A program made the position numbers and the translations under genes. A DNA stretch of 6,967 nucleotides from Ileibacterium sp. (GTDB taxonomy: Bacteria; Bacillota_I; Bacilli_A; Erysipelotrichales; Erysipelotrichaceae), in assembly GCA_021443945.1 (NCBI GenBank), contig JABUSF010000005.1:83765-90731 (forward strand), read 5' to 3'. The stretch's first letter is position 1. Every line of letters starts with the position of its first letter. The notes below the pieces were generated by a model. That model did not search any database, was not told the origin of the DNA, and saw only the letters and a program-made list of their open reading frames with translations. Of the stretch, positions 1 to 6,126 are shown piece after piece.

Positions 1-366
1 GGAGTGGAATTTGCGGATTTTAATGAACTGTTTGATCCTGTCATGGCTCAGTCCCTGCAGGAAGCCCTCCTGGACTTTGAAAAGAAAGTTCCTGGATTTC
101 TGGAAGATGCCGTCCTGACCGGAGTGGAAACGAGATCCAGTTCCACCATCCGGCTGCTGCGGGATCCCCAATCCCTCATGTCCAGCATCTATGGTCTGTA
201 TCCCTGCGGAGAGGGAGCCGGCTATGCGGGAGGCATTATGACCTCTGCCATTGACGGAATGAAGTGTGCGATGGCTTTGATGAACTGTTTTGCAATCCCA
301 AATAAGGCTGACTATACTAAAAAGAAAGCCCCCTCCAGCATCGATGCTGAACATGACCGAAAATAA
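1..366 (+). CDS. C-terminal part of COG2509-type NAD(P)/FAD-dependent dehydrogenase (5' partial)
   Basis: The reading frame is open from base 1 and ends with TAA at 364-366, so the start lies outside the window; the GTG at 4-6 is an internal valine codon, not a credible start. About 121 residues are visible. Two blocks identify the family: GVETRSSS (nt 121-144), followed by an RD pair, and YPCGEGAGYAGGI (nt 199-237) followed by SAIDGM. The glycine-rich GEGAGYAGG block is the C-terminal FAD-contacting motif of the COG2509 group of flavin dehydrogenases, which resemble HI0933/GidA-like proteins. The substrate of this group is not known to me. The last 25 or so residues are lysine-rich and look like a non-conserved tail. 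The next gene starts 13 nt later on the same strand, so co-transcription with the yqeG cluster is likely. Family assignment is firm; function is general only. Confidence 0.85.
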   Translation, partial: GVEFADFNELFDPVMAQSLQEALLDFEKKVPGFLEDAVLTGVETRSSSTIRLLRDPQSLMSSIYGLYPCGEGAGYAGGIMTSAIDGMKCAMALMNCFAIPNKADYTKKKAPSSIDAEHDRK

Positions 367-379
367 AGGATGATCCTGC

Positions 380-904
380 ATGCCATTGCTGAAACCGGAT
401 TACTACATTCAAAATTTTAAAACAATAGATCTCAGCAGGCTGAAAGCCCAAGGCATTCGGCTGCTTCTTTGTGATATCGACAACACCCTGACGGCCTTTG
501 ACAGCTCTTCTGCGGATCTGGATGTGCAGAAATTCATCCGGGATGTGGAAGAGGCTGGCATTCAGGTGGCACTGATGTCCAATAATGTCGCCAAAAGAAC
601 GGATGATTTTGCAAAGAATAATGGGGTGAAAAAGGTGTATTCCTTTTCTCTCAAGCCCTTTCCTTTCACCTTTAAAAAGGCCATGAAACAATATAAAACA
701 ACACCGGATCAGACAGCGATCATAGGGGATCAGCTGTTTACAGATATCCTTGGGGGGAATCTGTCCGGTCTTTATACGATTCTTTCTGCCCCTATTTCGG
801 AGCGGGAAAGACCGGATACTGCCATCATGCGCGCTTTAGAAAACGCCGTGTATTGGTATTACAACAAGAAAAACATATTCAAAAGGGGAGATTTCGATGA
901 GTAA
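380..904 (+). CDS. yqeG: YqeG-family HAD phosphatase (subfamily IIIA)
   Basis: The 174-residue product is a complete small HAD-superfamily hydrolase, normal in length for YqeG. All four HAD motifs are visible. Motif I is DIDNTL with nucleophile D32 and acid/base D34. Motif II is S67 in LMSNN. Motif III is K92 in LKPFPF. Motif IV is GDQLFTD with metal ligands D117 and D122. No large cap domain is present, which fits a IIIA-type phosphatase able to reach bulky substrates. The family is annotated as a phosphatidylglycerophosphate-phosphatase-like or generic HAD phosphatase; the physiological substrate here is not shown by the sequence. The ATG at 380 is preceded by AAAGGA (365-370) at 9-nt spacing. 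The last 8 nt overlap the start of yqeH (ATG at 897), suggesting translational coupling. This pair order is conserved in Firmicutes. Confidence 0.93.
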   Translation: MPLLKPDYYIQNFKTIDLSRLKAQGIRLLLCDIDNTLTAFDSSSADLDVQKFIRDVEEAGIQVALMSNNVAKRTDDFAKNNGVKKVYSFSLKPFPFTFKKAMKQYKTTPDQTAIIGDQLFTDILGGNLSGLYTILSAPISERERPDTAIMRALENAVYWYYNKKNIFKRGDFDE

Positions 905-1979
905 AACCTGCAAAGGCTGCGGTGTGACCCTCCAGAACGACGATCCAAAAGAAATTGGCTTCGTCCCCAGACTGGACAGCGACTACTGTCAGCGATGCTA
1001 TAAAATCCGCCATTACGGCGAAGTGACCATTGATATGGCCAATGGAATTGAATCCAACAAAACGCTGGACAAAATCAACGATCTGGACGGAACCGTATTC
1101 TGGATTGCGGATTTGTTCAATCTGGAAAGCAATCTGATCAGCCGTCTGAATCAGAAACTGCCTGGCAAGAAAATTGTGATGGTGTTAACCAAGCGGGATG
1201 TTCTGCCCGATACCCTGTCCGATGAAAAGATTCAGGAGTATGTCTTCAAGCGCCTGCGGGAAGAAGGCATCGCGGTGGAAGACATCATTATTGCCGGCGG
1301 CATGCTGCAGAACAGTGAGTATACCCAGGACGTTCTCGATGAAATCAAGGGCGCCATGGATGAGTATGAAGAAGACGGAGCGGTCATTTTCATGGGAACG
1401 GCCAACGCAGGCAAATCCACTCTGATCAACAAGCTGACCCGTTCCGAGGATCTGACCATTTCCCGCAATCCGGGCACCACTCTGGATGTTATGGAAATTG
1501 ATGGGGGAGACTATAAAATCTTTGATACACCGGGCATTGAGAATCCAAAATCCATTCTCACCTGGCTGAGTCCGGCGGATTTGAAAACCGTCATTCCCAC
1601 CAAACCCATTAAGCCTTTTGTTTCCCAGGTGTATGAAGACCAGTCCTTTGCAGTGGGCGGACTGGCCCGCATGGATGTGGTTGCCAAAGGGAAAGTCAGT
1701 GTCGTAGGCTACTTCTCCAGAAACCTGCCCATTCACAGAGGCAAACTGTCCAATGCAGATGCTTTATGGGAAAAGCATTTAGGAGAAATGCTGTCACCGG
1801 CTATTGACCAGACGCCGGAAACCATGCAGACTTACCATGCTCCGAAAGTAAAACCAGGCCAGAAAATAGACGTGGTCATCCACGGTCTTGGCTGGTTCTG
1901 CGTTTCCGGAGACATTCAGGATATTTACGTCCGGGTTCATAAAGGAATCCAGGTCTCTTTTAGAAAGGCGATGATTTAA
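897..1979 (+). CDS. yqeH: Ribosome biogenesis GTPase YqeH, circularly permuted
   Basis: This 360-residue protein is a circularly permuted GTPase known in Bacillus to be needed for 30S subunit assembly and 16S rRNA maturation. The N-terminus holds a four-cysteine zinc finger (C5, C8, C31, C34) typical of YqeH. The GTPase motifs then appear in permuted order: the G4 specificity motif TKRD (98-101), then the P-loop GTANAGKST (167-175), the candidate G2 threonines in NPGTT (191-195), and G3 DTPG (210-213). The remaining 145 or so residues match the C-terminal RNA/ribosome-binding part by length and position. The start overlaps yqeG by 8 nt; GGGGAG (885-890) gives a ribosome binding site 6 nt upstream. 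The stop codon shares one base with the yhbY ATG (TAATG). In B. subtilis aroE lies immediately downstream; here it is absent. Confidence 0.97.
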   Translation: MSKTCKGCGVTLQNDDPKEIGFVPRLDSDYCQRCYKIRHYGEVTIDMANGIESNKTLDKINDLDGTVFWIADLFNLESNLISRLNQKLPGKKIVMVLTKRDVLPDTLSDEKIQEYVFKRLREEGIAVEDIIIAGGMLQNSEYTQDVLDEIKGAMDEYEEDGAVIFMGTANAGKSTLINKLTRSEDLTISRNPGTTLDVMEIDGGDYKIFDTPGIENPKSILTWLSPADLKTVIPTKPIKPFVSQVYEDQSFAVGGLARMDVVAKGKVSVVGYFSRNLPIHRGKLSNADALWEKHLGEMLSPAIDQTPETMQTYHAPKVKPGQKIDVVIHGLGWFCVSGDIQDIYVRVHKGIQVSFRKAMI

Positions 1980-2269
1980 TGCTTTCCAACGACAACAAGA
2001 AAAAACTGCGCACCATGGCGCAGAGTATGAATGCAAACGTTCAGCTGGGCAAAGGAGGTCTGGACGACAACCTGTTCATGACGCTTCGCAACGAACTGGA
2101 AGCACATGAACTGGTCAAGGTTTCCATTTTGAAAACCTGCGATCTGCCTGTGCGGGAAGCCGCCATTGAGTGTGCATCCATGACCCAGTCTGAAATTGTT
2201 CAGATTATCGGCAGAACATTCGTTCTGTACCGCAAAAGCAAAAAGAATAAGCTGGGGCTGAACGCATGA
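1979..2269 (+). CDS. yhbY: YhbY, CRS1-YhbY (CRM) domain RNA-binding protein
   Basis: A single CRM domain of 96 residues, the standard length for bacterial YhbY (YqeI in B. subtilis), which associates with pre-50S ribosomal particles. The diagnostic GxxG loop is present as LGKGGL (23-28); this loop contacts RNA in CRM domains. HELVKV (43-48) and the C-terminal GRTFVLYR block (78-85) also match the family, and the tail is basic (KSKKNK), as expected for RNA binding. The ATG shares its A with the yqeH stop codon (TAATG at 1977-1981), and the stop overlaps the next start by ATGA, so translation of the three genes is probably coupled. The role in ribosome assembly is inferred from the family. Confidence 0.96.
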   Translation: MLSNDNKKKLRTMAQSMNANVQLGKGGLDDNLFMTLRNELEAHELVKVSILKTCDLPVREAAIECASMTQSEIVQIIGRTFVLYRKSKKNKLGLNA

Positions 2270-3324
2270 CCAAAAAAGTCGCTCTCATCGGGGGATCCTT
2301 TGATCCAGTGCATATGGGCCATATCAACATGGCCAAAGCGGCTTTAGAACAATTAAACGTGGATGAAGTGTGGTTTATCCCCACCAAGTCCACTCCTCTG
2401 AAAGAACGGGTCCTGACGGATGAAGAACACCGCTGGGGCATGCTCAAACTGGCAGCCGCCATGGATGAGCGCTTTAAGGTAAATCCTGTAGAACTGACAA
2501 GAACCGGCCGCAGCTATACCATCGATACGCTCAAACAGCTGAAAAAAGACTTTGAAGAGGTCGAGTTTTACTGGCTGATTGGAGCGGATCAAGCCGCTCA
2601 GTTTGAAAAGTGGAAAGATGCAGACCAGCTGGTCCAGCTGGCTCAGTTTACGGCCTGTGTCCGGGATGGGCAGAAACCTGAAAATGCCTGTTTTGACTTT
2701 CCAGCCATCGACATGGAACCAACACCGGTTTCTTCCACAGAAATCCGCAATGGATATAAGCTCAACTATCTGCCCGACGCCGTCCTTCAGTATATCCTTG
2801 ACCACGAATTGTACATTCCCATGTGGATTGCCAATCGGGTCAGCCCTCACCGCTATGCCCATTCCTGCAGCGTAGCCAAACTGTGCCGGCAGCTGGCCAA
2901 AGCACACAATCTGGACGAACACAGAGCCTGGCTGATGGGAATGTTCCATGACGTCGCCAAAGACATGCCTAAAGAAGAACTGGCCAAATGGGTAAAAGCC
3001 ATCAATCCATACGGACTGATGGATCATCATGCCATATGGCATGGATACGCGGGGAGTGAAATTGCCGACCGTGTATTCGGAGTGAAGGATCCTTCCGTGA
3101 AAAATGCCATTTTCAACCATGTCAAAGGAACAAGCTACGACGTCTATGCCATGGTTTTATTCATTGCCGACAAGCTGGATCCCCTGCGGGGATATGACTC
3201 TTCCGGCATGATCAATGCCTGCATGCATGATCTGTACAACGGATTTATGCTGGTGCATGCGGAAAACAAAAAGTTCCTGGAAAAAGAAAAAAAGAAACAG
3301 CCTGAAAAGGGAGATTTAAAATAA
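2266..3324 (+). CDS. nadD: NadD-YqeK fusion: nicotinate mononucleotide adenylyltransferase + HD-domain Ap4A hydrolase
   Basis: The 352-residue protein joins two enzymes usually made from adjacent genes. Residues 1 to about 184 are NadD, which adenylates nicotinate mononucleotide to deamido-NAD. The nucleotidyltransferase motif GGSFDPVHMGH (9-19) contains the HxGH signature, WLIGAD is at 103-108, and the second nucleotide-binding motif SSTEIR is at 156-161. Residues about 190 to 335 are a YqeK-type HD domain. Predicted metal ligands are H199 (in RYAH), H228 and D229 (FHDVAK), H259 (WHGYAG), H285 (FNHVKGT) and D302 (ADKLDP). YqeK proteins hydrolyse diadenosine tetraphosphate symmetrically to two ADP. 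The linker between domains is very short (about LYIPMW, 182-187). The C-terminal 20 residues are Lys/Glu-rich and probably disordered. The start is fixed by the ATGA overlap with yhbY. No frameshift joins the domains: the frame is continuous. Confidence 0.95.
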   Translation: MTKKVALIGGSFDPVHMGHINMAKAALEQLNVDEVWFIPTKSTPLKERVLTDEEHRWGMLKLAAAMDERFKVNPVELTRTGRSYTIDTLKQLKKDFEEVEFYWLIGADQAAQFEKWKDADQLVQLAQFTACVRDGQKPENACFDFPAIDMEPTPVSSTEIRNGYKLNYLPDAVLQYILDHELYIPMWIANRVSPHRYAHSCSVAKLCRQLAKAHNLDEHRAWLMGMFHDVAKDMPKEELAKWVKAINPYGLMDHHAIWHGYAGSEIADRVFGVKDPSVKNAIFNHVKGTSYDVYAMVLFIADKLDPLRGYDSSGMINACMHDLYNGFMLVHAENKKFLEKEKKKQPEKGDLK

Positions 3325-3663
3325 ATGGATGTTTTAAAAACTGTACTGGAAGCCATCAGCGAGAAAAAAGGCCGGGATATTATGGTCTTCAACACCATGC
3401 CGATGACTCCCTATATGGATACCATGATTGTGGTGACAGCGGACAACAACCGTCAAAACGCTGCCATCGCACAAAATATCAAAGAACGCCTGTACGAAGC
3501 CGGATATGACGGTTTCTACAAGGTGGAGGGCACCAAGGACTCCAACTGGATTCTGGTGGACCTTCATGAGATTGTCGTTCATCTGTTCACCGCTTCTGAG
3601 CGGAATGTGTATCAGTTAGAACGGCTCTATGCAGACTGTGAGCACGAGATCTATGATCTATAA
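3325..3663 (+). CDS. rsfS: Ribosome silencing factor RsfS (Iojap/YbeB family)
   Basis: A 112-residue RsfS, the protein that binds ribosomal protein uL14 and blocks joining of 30S and 50S subunits when nutrients are short. The strongest block is EGTKDSNWILVDL (68-80) followed by VVHLF (84-88) and R93-x2-Y-x-LE-x-LY (93-102), the family's C-terminal signature. RQNAAIAQNI (43-52) matches the helix that precedes it. Small departures from the usual consensus are visible: the common T-G-S stretch after the central strand reads TADNN (38-42), and the usual Trp of the terminal LEKLW-type motif is Y102. The ATG directly follows the TAA of nadD-yqeK with no gap; AAGGGAG at 3307-3313 is the likely ribosome binding site (11-nt spacing). 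The last 11 nt overlap the following methyltransferase gene. Confidence 0.95.
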   Translation: MDVLKTVLEAISEKKGRDIMVFNTMPMTPYMDTMIVVTADNNRQNAAIAQNIKERLYEAGYDGFYKVEGTKDSNWILVDLHEIVVHLFTASERNVYQLERLYADCEHEIYDL

Positions 3664-4354
3664 CACCCTGGCAGCCTATTATGACCAGCTGGTGGCAGAT
3701 CCGGAAGCCTATGATGCCTGGACCGAGTGGGTGAACAAGTTTTCACCAGCCGGCACCTTTCTGGAACTGGCCTGCGGCTCCGGAGAAATTACCCACCGTC
3801 TGGCCAAAACTCATCAAATGAGCGCCATGGACTTATCCGCTGCCATGGTCGCGGAAGCGGCAAAAAAGGATTTGGACATGGAAATCGAATTTTCCACCGG
3901 AGACATGAGAGATCTTTCCTCTTATGGAAAATACGATGCCATTGGCTGCTTCTGTGATTCCTTCAACTATCTGCTGGACCCAGCGGATGTGAAAAGCCTG
4001 TTCAAGCAGGCGGCCGAGCACCTCAATGACGGGGGATGGTTTCTGTTTGATACCCATTCCATGGACCGCCTCGAAGAATTTGCTCAGGACTATGAAGAAG
4101 CCGGAACCTTTGATGACGGCACCCAGGTGCAGTGGACCATTGCCGCCATGGATGAATGCATCTTTCAGGACTTTGCTTTTTACTTCCCGGACAGAACGGT
4201 CCAGGAACACCACATGCAAAGAGTCTATGATCCGGAATTTCTCATGAGTCTTCTGGATGAGGATTTTGAAGTGGTGGACGTCTGCACCGATTGGGAAGCG
4301 CCGGGAATTGCTCCCGGGGAAAAGTACTTTTTTGCCTGCAGAAAGAAGGGTTAA
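3653..4354 (+). CDS. yqeM: YqeM-type class I SAM-dependent methyltransferase
   Basis: The product (233 residues from the ATG at 3653) is a Rossmann-fold methyltransferase. SAM-binding motif I is FLELACGSG (36-44). D60 in MDLS is the acidic residue expected to bind the ribose of SAM. GDMRDL (83-88) is the motif near the adenine, and YDAIGCFCDSFNYL (94-107) is the motif IV/post-strand-4 region. An in-frame ATG at 3629 exists, but it would add eight residues without family character and overlap rsfS by 35 nt. The ATG at 3653 gives the typical start (YxxLAxxYDxL) and only an 11-nt overlap, so I chose it; its ribosome binding site is weak (GAG-rich, 3639-3648), which suggests coupling to rsfS translation. 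YqeM follows rsfS in B. subtilis as well. The methyl acceptor is unknown; the neighbourhood makes a translation-related or small-molecule target a guess only. Confidence 0.88.
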   Translation: MIYNTLAAYYDQLVADPEAYDAWTEWVNKFSPAGTFLELACGSGEITHRLAKTHQMSAMDLSAAMVAEAAKKDLDMEIEFSTGDMRDLSSYGKYDAIGCFCDSFNYLLDPADVKSLFKQAAEHLNDGGWFLFDTHSMDRLEEFAQDYEEAGTFDDGTQVQWTIAAMDECIFQDFAFYFPDRTVQEHHMQRVYDPEFLMSLLDEDFEVVDVCTDWEAPGIAPGEKYFFACRKKG

Positions 4355-4356
4355 GC

Positions 4357-5034
4357 ATGATTGGAATAATTGCTGCAATGAAATCAGAAATGGATGCGGT
4401 TGTGTCCCGGATGAAGGATATCCAGAACATTCAGATTGGTCCTGCCCTCTTTGCCAAAGGCAAGCTGTCCGGCAAAGAAGTGGTTGTGGGACTGAGCGGT
4501 GTGGGAAAAACGGCTGCATCAATGACCACCACCATTCTCATTTTGGAATTCAAACCGGAAGCGGTTATCAACGTTGGGGTGGCCGGCGGTCTGCTGGAAG
4601 ACCAGCAGGTGTGCGATCTGGTGATTTCCGATTCCATGATCCAGGCCGATTTTGACACCTCTCCTCTTGACGGACCAGAGGGCATTGGCCTGGAGTACAA
4701 AGCCGATGAAAAGCTCATGCAGCTTGCACAGCAGGCCGCCAAAGAGCTGGGTGTGAATTATCATACCGGAGCCATTGCTTCACAGGATCTGTTTATGGCC
4801 AGAGAAGAAGATTTCCAAAAACTGATGGAACATTTTCCCCAGTCTGCCTGCTCTGAAATGGAAGGCGCTGCCGTCGCCTCTGCAGCCAGTGCATTCGGTG
4901 TGCCGGTCCTGGTGCTTCGTTCTTTAAGCGACGTGGTGCATCATACCGGAAACCCCATGGAGTTTTCTGAATTTGCCGCCATGGCAGCAAAACGGGCCGC
5001 TGATTTAATGGAACAGATGTGCTCTCAGCTTTAA
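4357..5034 (+). CDS. mtnN: 5'-methylthioadenosine/S-adenosylhomocysteine nucleosidase
   Basis: A 225-residue MTA/SAH nucleosidase (Pfs/MtnN), which cleaves adenine from methylthioadenosine, S-adenosylhomocysteine and 5'-deoxyadenosine. The N-terminal MIGIIAAMKSE carries the catalytic-region Glu (E11, equivalent to E. coli Glu12). NVGVAGGL (72-79) is the phosphorylase-fold glycine motif, ASQDLF (141-146) matches the V/A-S-G-D-x-F substrate loop with Q for G, SEMEGAAVA (166-174) has the ribose-binding E169, and RSLSDV (188-193) has catalytic Asp D192. The start is the ATG at 4357, preceded by AGAAAGAAGGG with 6-nt spacing; a longer in-frame ATG at 4291 lies inside the methyltransferase gene and has no family match. 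It begins 2 nt after the methyltransferase stop, so the pair is one operon: MtnN removes the inhibitory SAH made by methyltransferases. A terminator follows at 5050-5076. Confidence 0.96.
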   Translation: MIGIIAAMKSEMDAVVSRMKDIQNIQIGPALFAKGKLSGKEVVVGLSGVGKTAASMTTTILILEFKPEAVINVGVAGGLLEDQQVCDLVISDSMIQADFDTSPLDGPEGIGLEYKADEKLMQLAQQAAKELGVNYHTGAIASQDLFMAREEDFQKLMEHFPQSACSEMEGAAVASAASAFGVPVLVLRSLSDVVHHTGNPMEFSEFAAMAAKRAADLMEQMCSQL

Positions 5035-5049
5035 ATGACCGATAAAAAT

Positions 5050-5090
5050 ACCCGGGTGGACTGGTTCCATCCGGGTTTGTTTGCTTATTT
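5050..5090. terminator. Bidirectional intrinsic terminator between mtnN and the minus-strand pyruvate kinase gene
   Basis: ACCCGGGTGGA (5050-5060) pairs with TCCATCCGGGT (5066-5076), giving an 11-bp stem with one G-U pair and a 5-nt loop (CTGGT). On the plus strand it is followed by TTGTTTGCTTATTT (5077-5090), a T-rich tract. On the minus strand the stem is followed by a T-run, the complement of GATAAAAAT (5041-5049). It therefore can end both converging transcripts. The minus-strand gene's stop codon (5085-5087) sits inside the plus-strand T-tract, so the stem begins only about 9 nt past that stop. No folding energy was calculated. Confidence 0.85.
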
Positions 5091-6071
5091 GGGCTGATGC
5101 CGAAGGGCTTCTCTGGCCGTTCTGCAGAAGAACTCCATCGCCTGGACGGGATGCTTTCCATGAGCGGTTTCCCCGGTCAGCATAATGGAGGAAGCGCCGT
5201 TGTAGACCGCCCAGAACACATCGTTGACCTCGGCTCTTGTCGCTACGGCCTGAGTGCGCATGCTGTCCAGCATTTGGGTGACGACCATATACGGGTGGTT
5301 TCTTTTTCTGCAGGCCAGTTCCAGCTCATGCTGCAGCCATGGCAGCTGTTCCAAAGGCAGGGCATTGCCCAGATCTCCCCGGGCAATGACAATCTCGTCG
5401 CACCAGTCCATCAGACTGTCGATGTTTTGAGCGCCTTCCAGGTTTTCGATTTTGGCAAAAATGCGCAGCGGCAGATTCAGATCTGACAGCGTTTGCCGGA
5501 TGCCCTTTAAGTCATCGGCGGTCTGCACAAAGGGGACCATCACCCCGGTCACGCCGGCCTGTCCGGCATACTGAAGGTTTTCCAGATCCTGCGCTCTTAA
5601 AGCCGGCAGATCCAGCTGACGGCCTTCGATTTTCAGACTCTTTCGGCTGGTCAGAAGCCCTCCCCGAAGCACCTGGCATTTGGCTTGATTTGCAGTGCAT
5701 TCCAAAACGCTCAGACGGATTTTTCCGTCATCCAGCAAAAGAAAATCTCCCGTGCGCAGCTGGCTGAGAATTTCTGCATCCAGGGGAATCTGATCTCCCA
5801 GAAAGCAGATGTCCTGTTGGCTGAGCATCACATCCGGCAGATCCCGGATGCGAAGCTCCCGGCCCTGCAGATCAATGAGCAGATCGGCTTCTTTCCCGGT
5901 TTCCCTGAGCGCCTGCTGCCAATGATCCATCCAGATTTGGGCATCTTTCAGGGTGGTATGGGACAGATTGAGGCGCAGTCCGTTCATTCCTGCTTCCAGG
6001 AGTGCTTTGAGCTGCTGGACCGAGCTGCAGCTTGGTCCGATGGTTCCATAGATTTTCAGTTTGTTTTCCAT
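5085..6071 (-). CDS. pyk: Pyruvate kinase family protein, short form lacking the C-terminal domain
   Basis: The 328-residue protein aligns by eye with the A and B domains of pyruvate kinase, which transfers phosphate from phosphoenolpyruvate to ADP. Recognised sites are TIGPSC (10-15), R33/N35/S37/H38 in GLRLNLSH, D67, the B-domain block LLDDGKI (112-118), GG...SRKSLKIEG (137-150), catalytic AKIEN with K207 and E209, ARGDLG with metal ligand D233, TQMLDSM with T265, ATRAEVNDV (277-285) and the terminal IMLTGETAHGKHPV (296-309). It ends just after the last barrel helix. The roughly 140-residue C domain, which carries allosteric sites and subunit contacts in ordinary enzymes, is absent, and the B domain looks shortened. 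The usual DTKGPE-type loop reads DLQGRE (67-72). The start ATG has GAGGAG (plus-strand 6078-6083) at 6-nt spacing. It may be a divergent paralogue; activity is not proven by sequence. Confidence 0.85.
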   Translation of the reverse strand: MENKLKIYGTIGPSCSSVQQLKALLEAGMNGLRLNLSHTTLKDAQIWMDHWQQALRETGKEADLLIDLQGRELRIRDLPDVMLSQQDICFLGDQIPLDAEILSQLRTGDFLLLDDGKIRLSVLECTANQAKCQVLRGGLLTSRKSLKIEGRQLDLPALRAQDLENLQYAGQAGVTGVMVPFVQTADDLKGIRQTLSDLNLPLRIFAKIENLEGAQNIDSLMDWCDEIVIARGDLGNALPLEQLPWLQHELELACRKRNHPYMVVTQMLDSMRTQAVATRAEVNDVFWAVYNGASSIMLTGETAHGKHPVQAMEFFCRTAREALRHQPK

Positions 6072-6077
6072 AACCGG

Positions 6078-6083
6078 CTCCTC
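6078..6083 (-). promoter_or_regulatory. Ribosome binding site of the minus-strand pyruvate kinase gene
   Basis: On the minus strand the sequence reads GAGGAG followed by six bases and then ATG (6071-6069). This is a strong Shine-Dalgarno match with suitable spacing, and it fixes the start of the gene. Confidence 0.8.
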
Positions 6084-6101
6084 AGACCGCCTGCCTGCTT
6101 G

Positions 6102-6122
6102 GCCGCCAAAAATATTGGAGGC
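6102..6122. promoter_or_regulatory. Imperfect inverted repeat in the divergent intergenic region (possible operator or leader hairpin)
   Basis: GCCGCCAA (6102-6109) and TTGGAGGC (6115-6122) form an 8-bp inverted repeat with one mismatch around AAATA. It lies about 30 nt upstream of the minus-strand start codon and just upstream of the plus-strand promoter candidate. It could be a protein-binding site or a hairpin in the 5' leader of the pyruvate kinase transcript. The plus-strand flank is not a long T-run, so a terminator is unlikely. The region 6072-6210 holds no other gene. Confidence 0.3.
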
Positions 6123-6126
6123 TTTC

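Noticed and set aside
1185..1736. A 183-codon antisense open frame within yqeH
   Set aside because: It mirrors the GTPase coding region; yqeH motifs prove the plus-strand frame.
2051..2059. Perfect Shine-Dalgarno-like AAAGGAGGT inside yhbY, possible internal start
   Set aside because: It encodes the conserved GKGG loop, and the next in-frame ATG (2078) is 18 nt away, too far for normal initiation.
2353..3120. A 255-codon open frame antisense to nadD-yqeK
   Set aside because: It is fully covered by a strongly recognised gene on the other strand, and its translation shows no family motif or domain pattern; it is a composition shadow.
3629..3652. Upstream in-frame ATG for the methyltransferase
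   Set aside because: It adds eight residues with no family match and deepens the overlap with rsfS to 35 nt; the ATG at 3653 gives the typical YqeM start.
4291..4356. Upstream in-frame ATG for mtnN
   Set aside because: It lies within the methyltransferase gene; the ATG at 4357 has a good ribosome binding site and gives the canonical N-terminus with catalytic Glu at residue 11.
3833..4522. A 229-codon antisense open frame across the methyltransferase/mtnN junction
   Set aside because: It crosses two well-supported genes and its translation has no recognisable motif.
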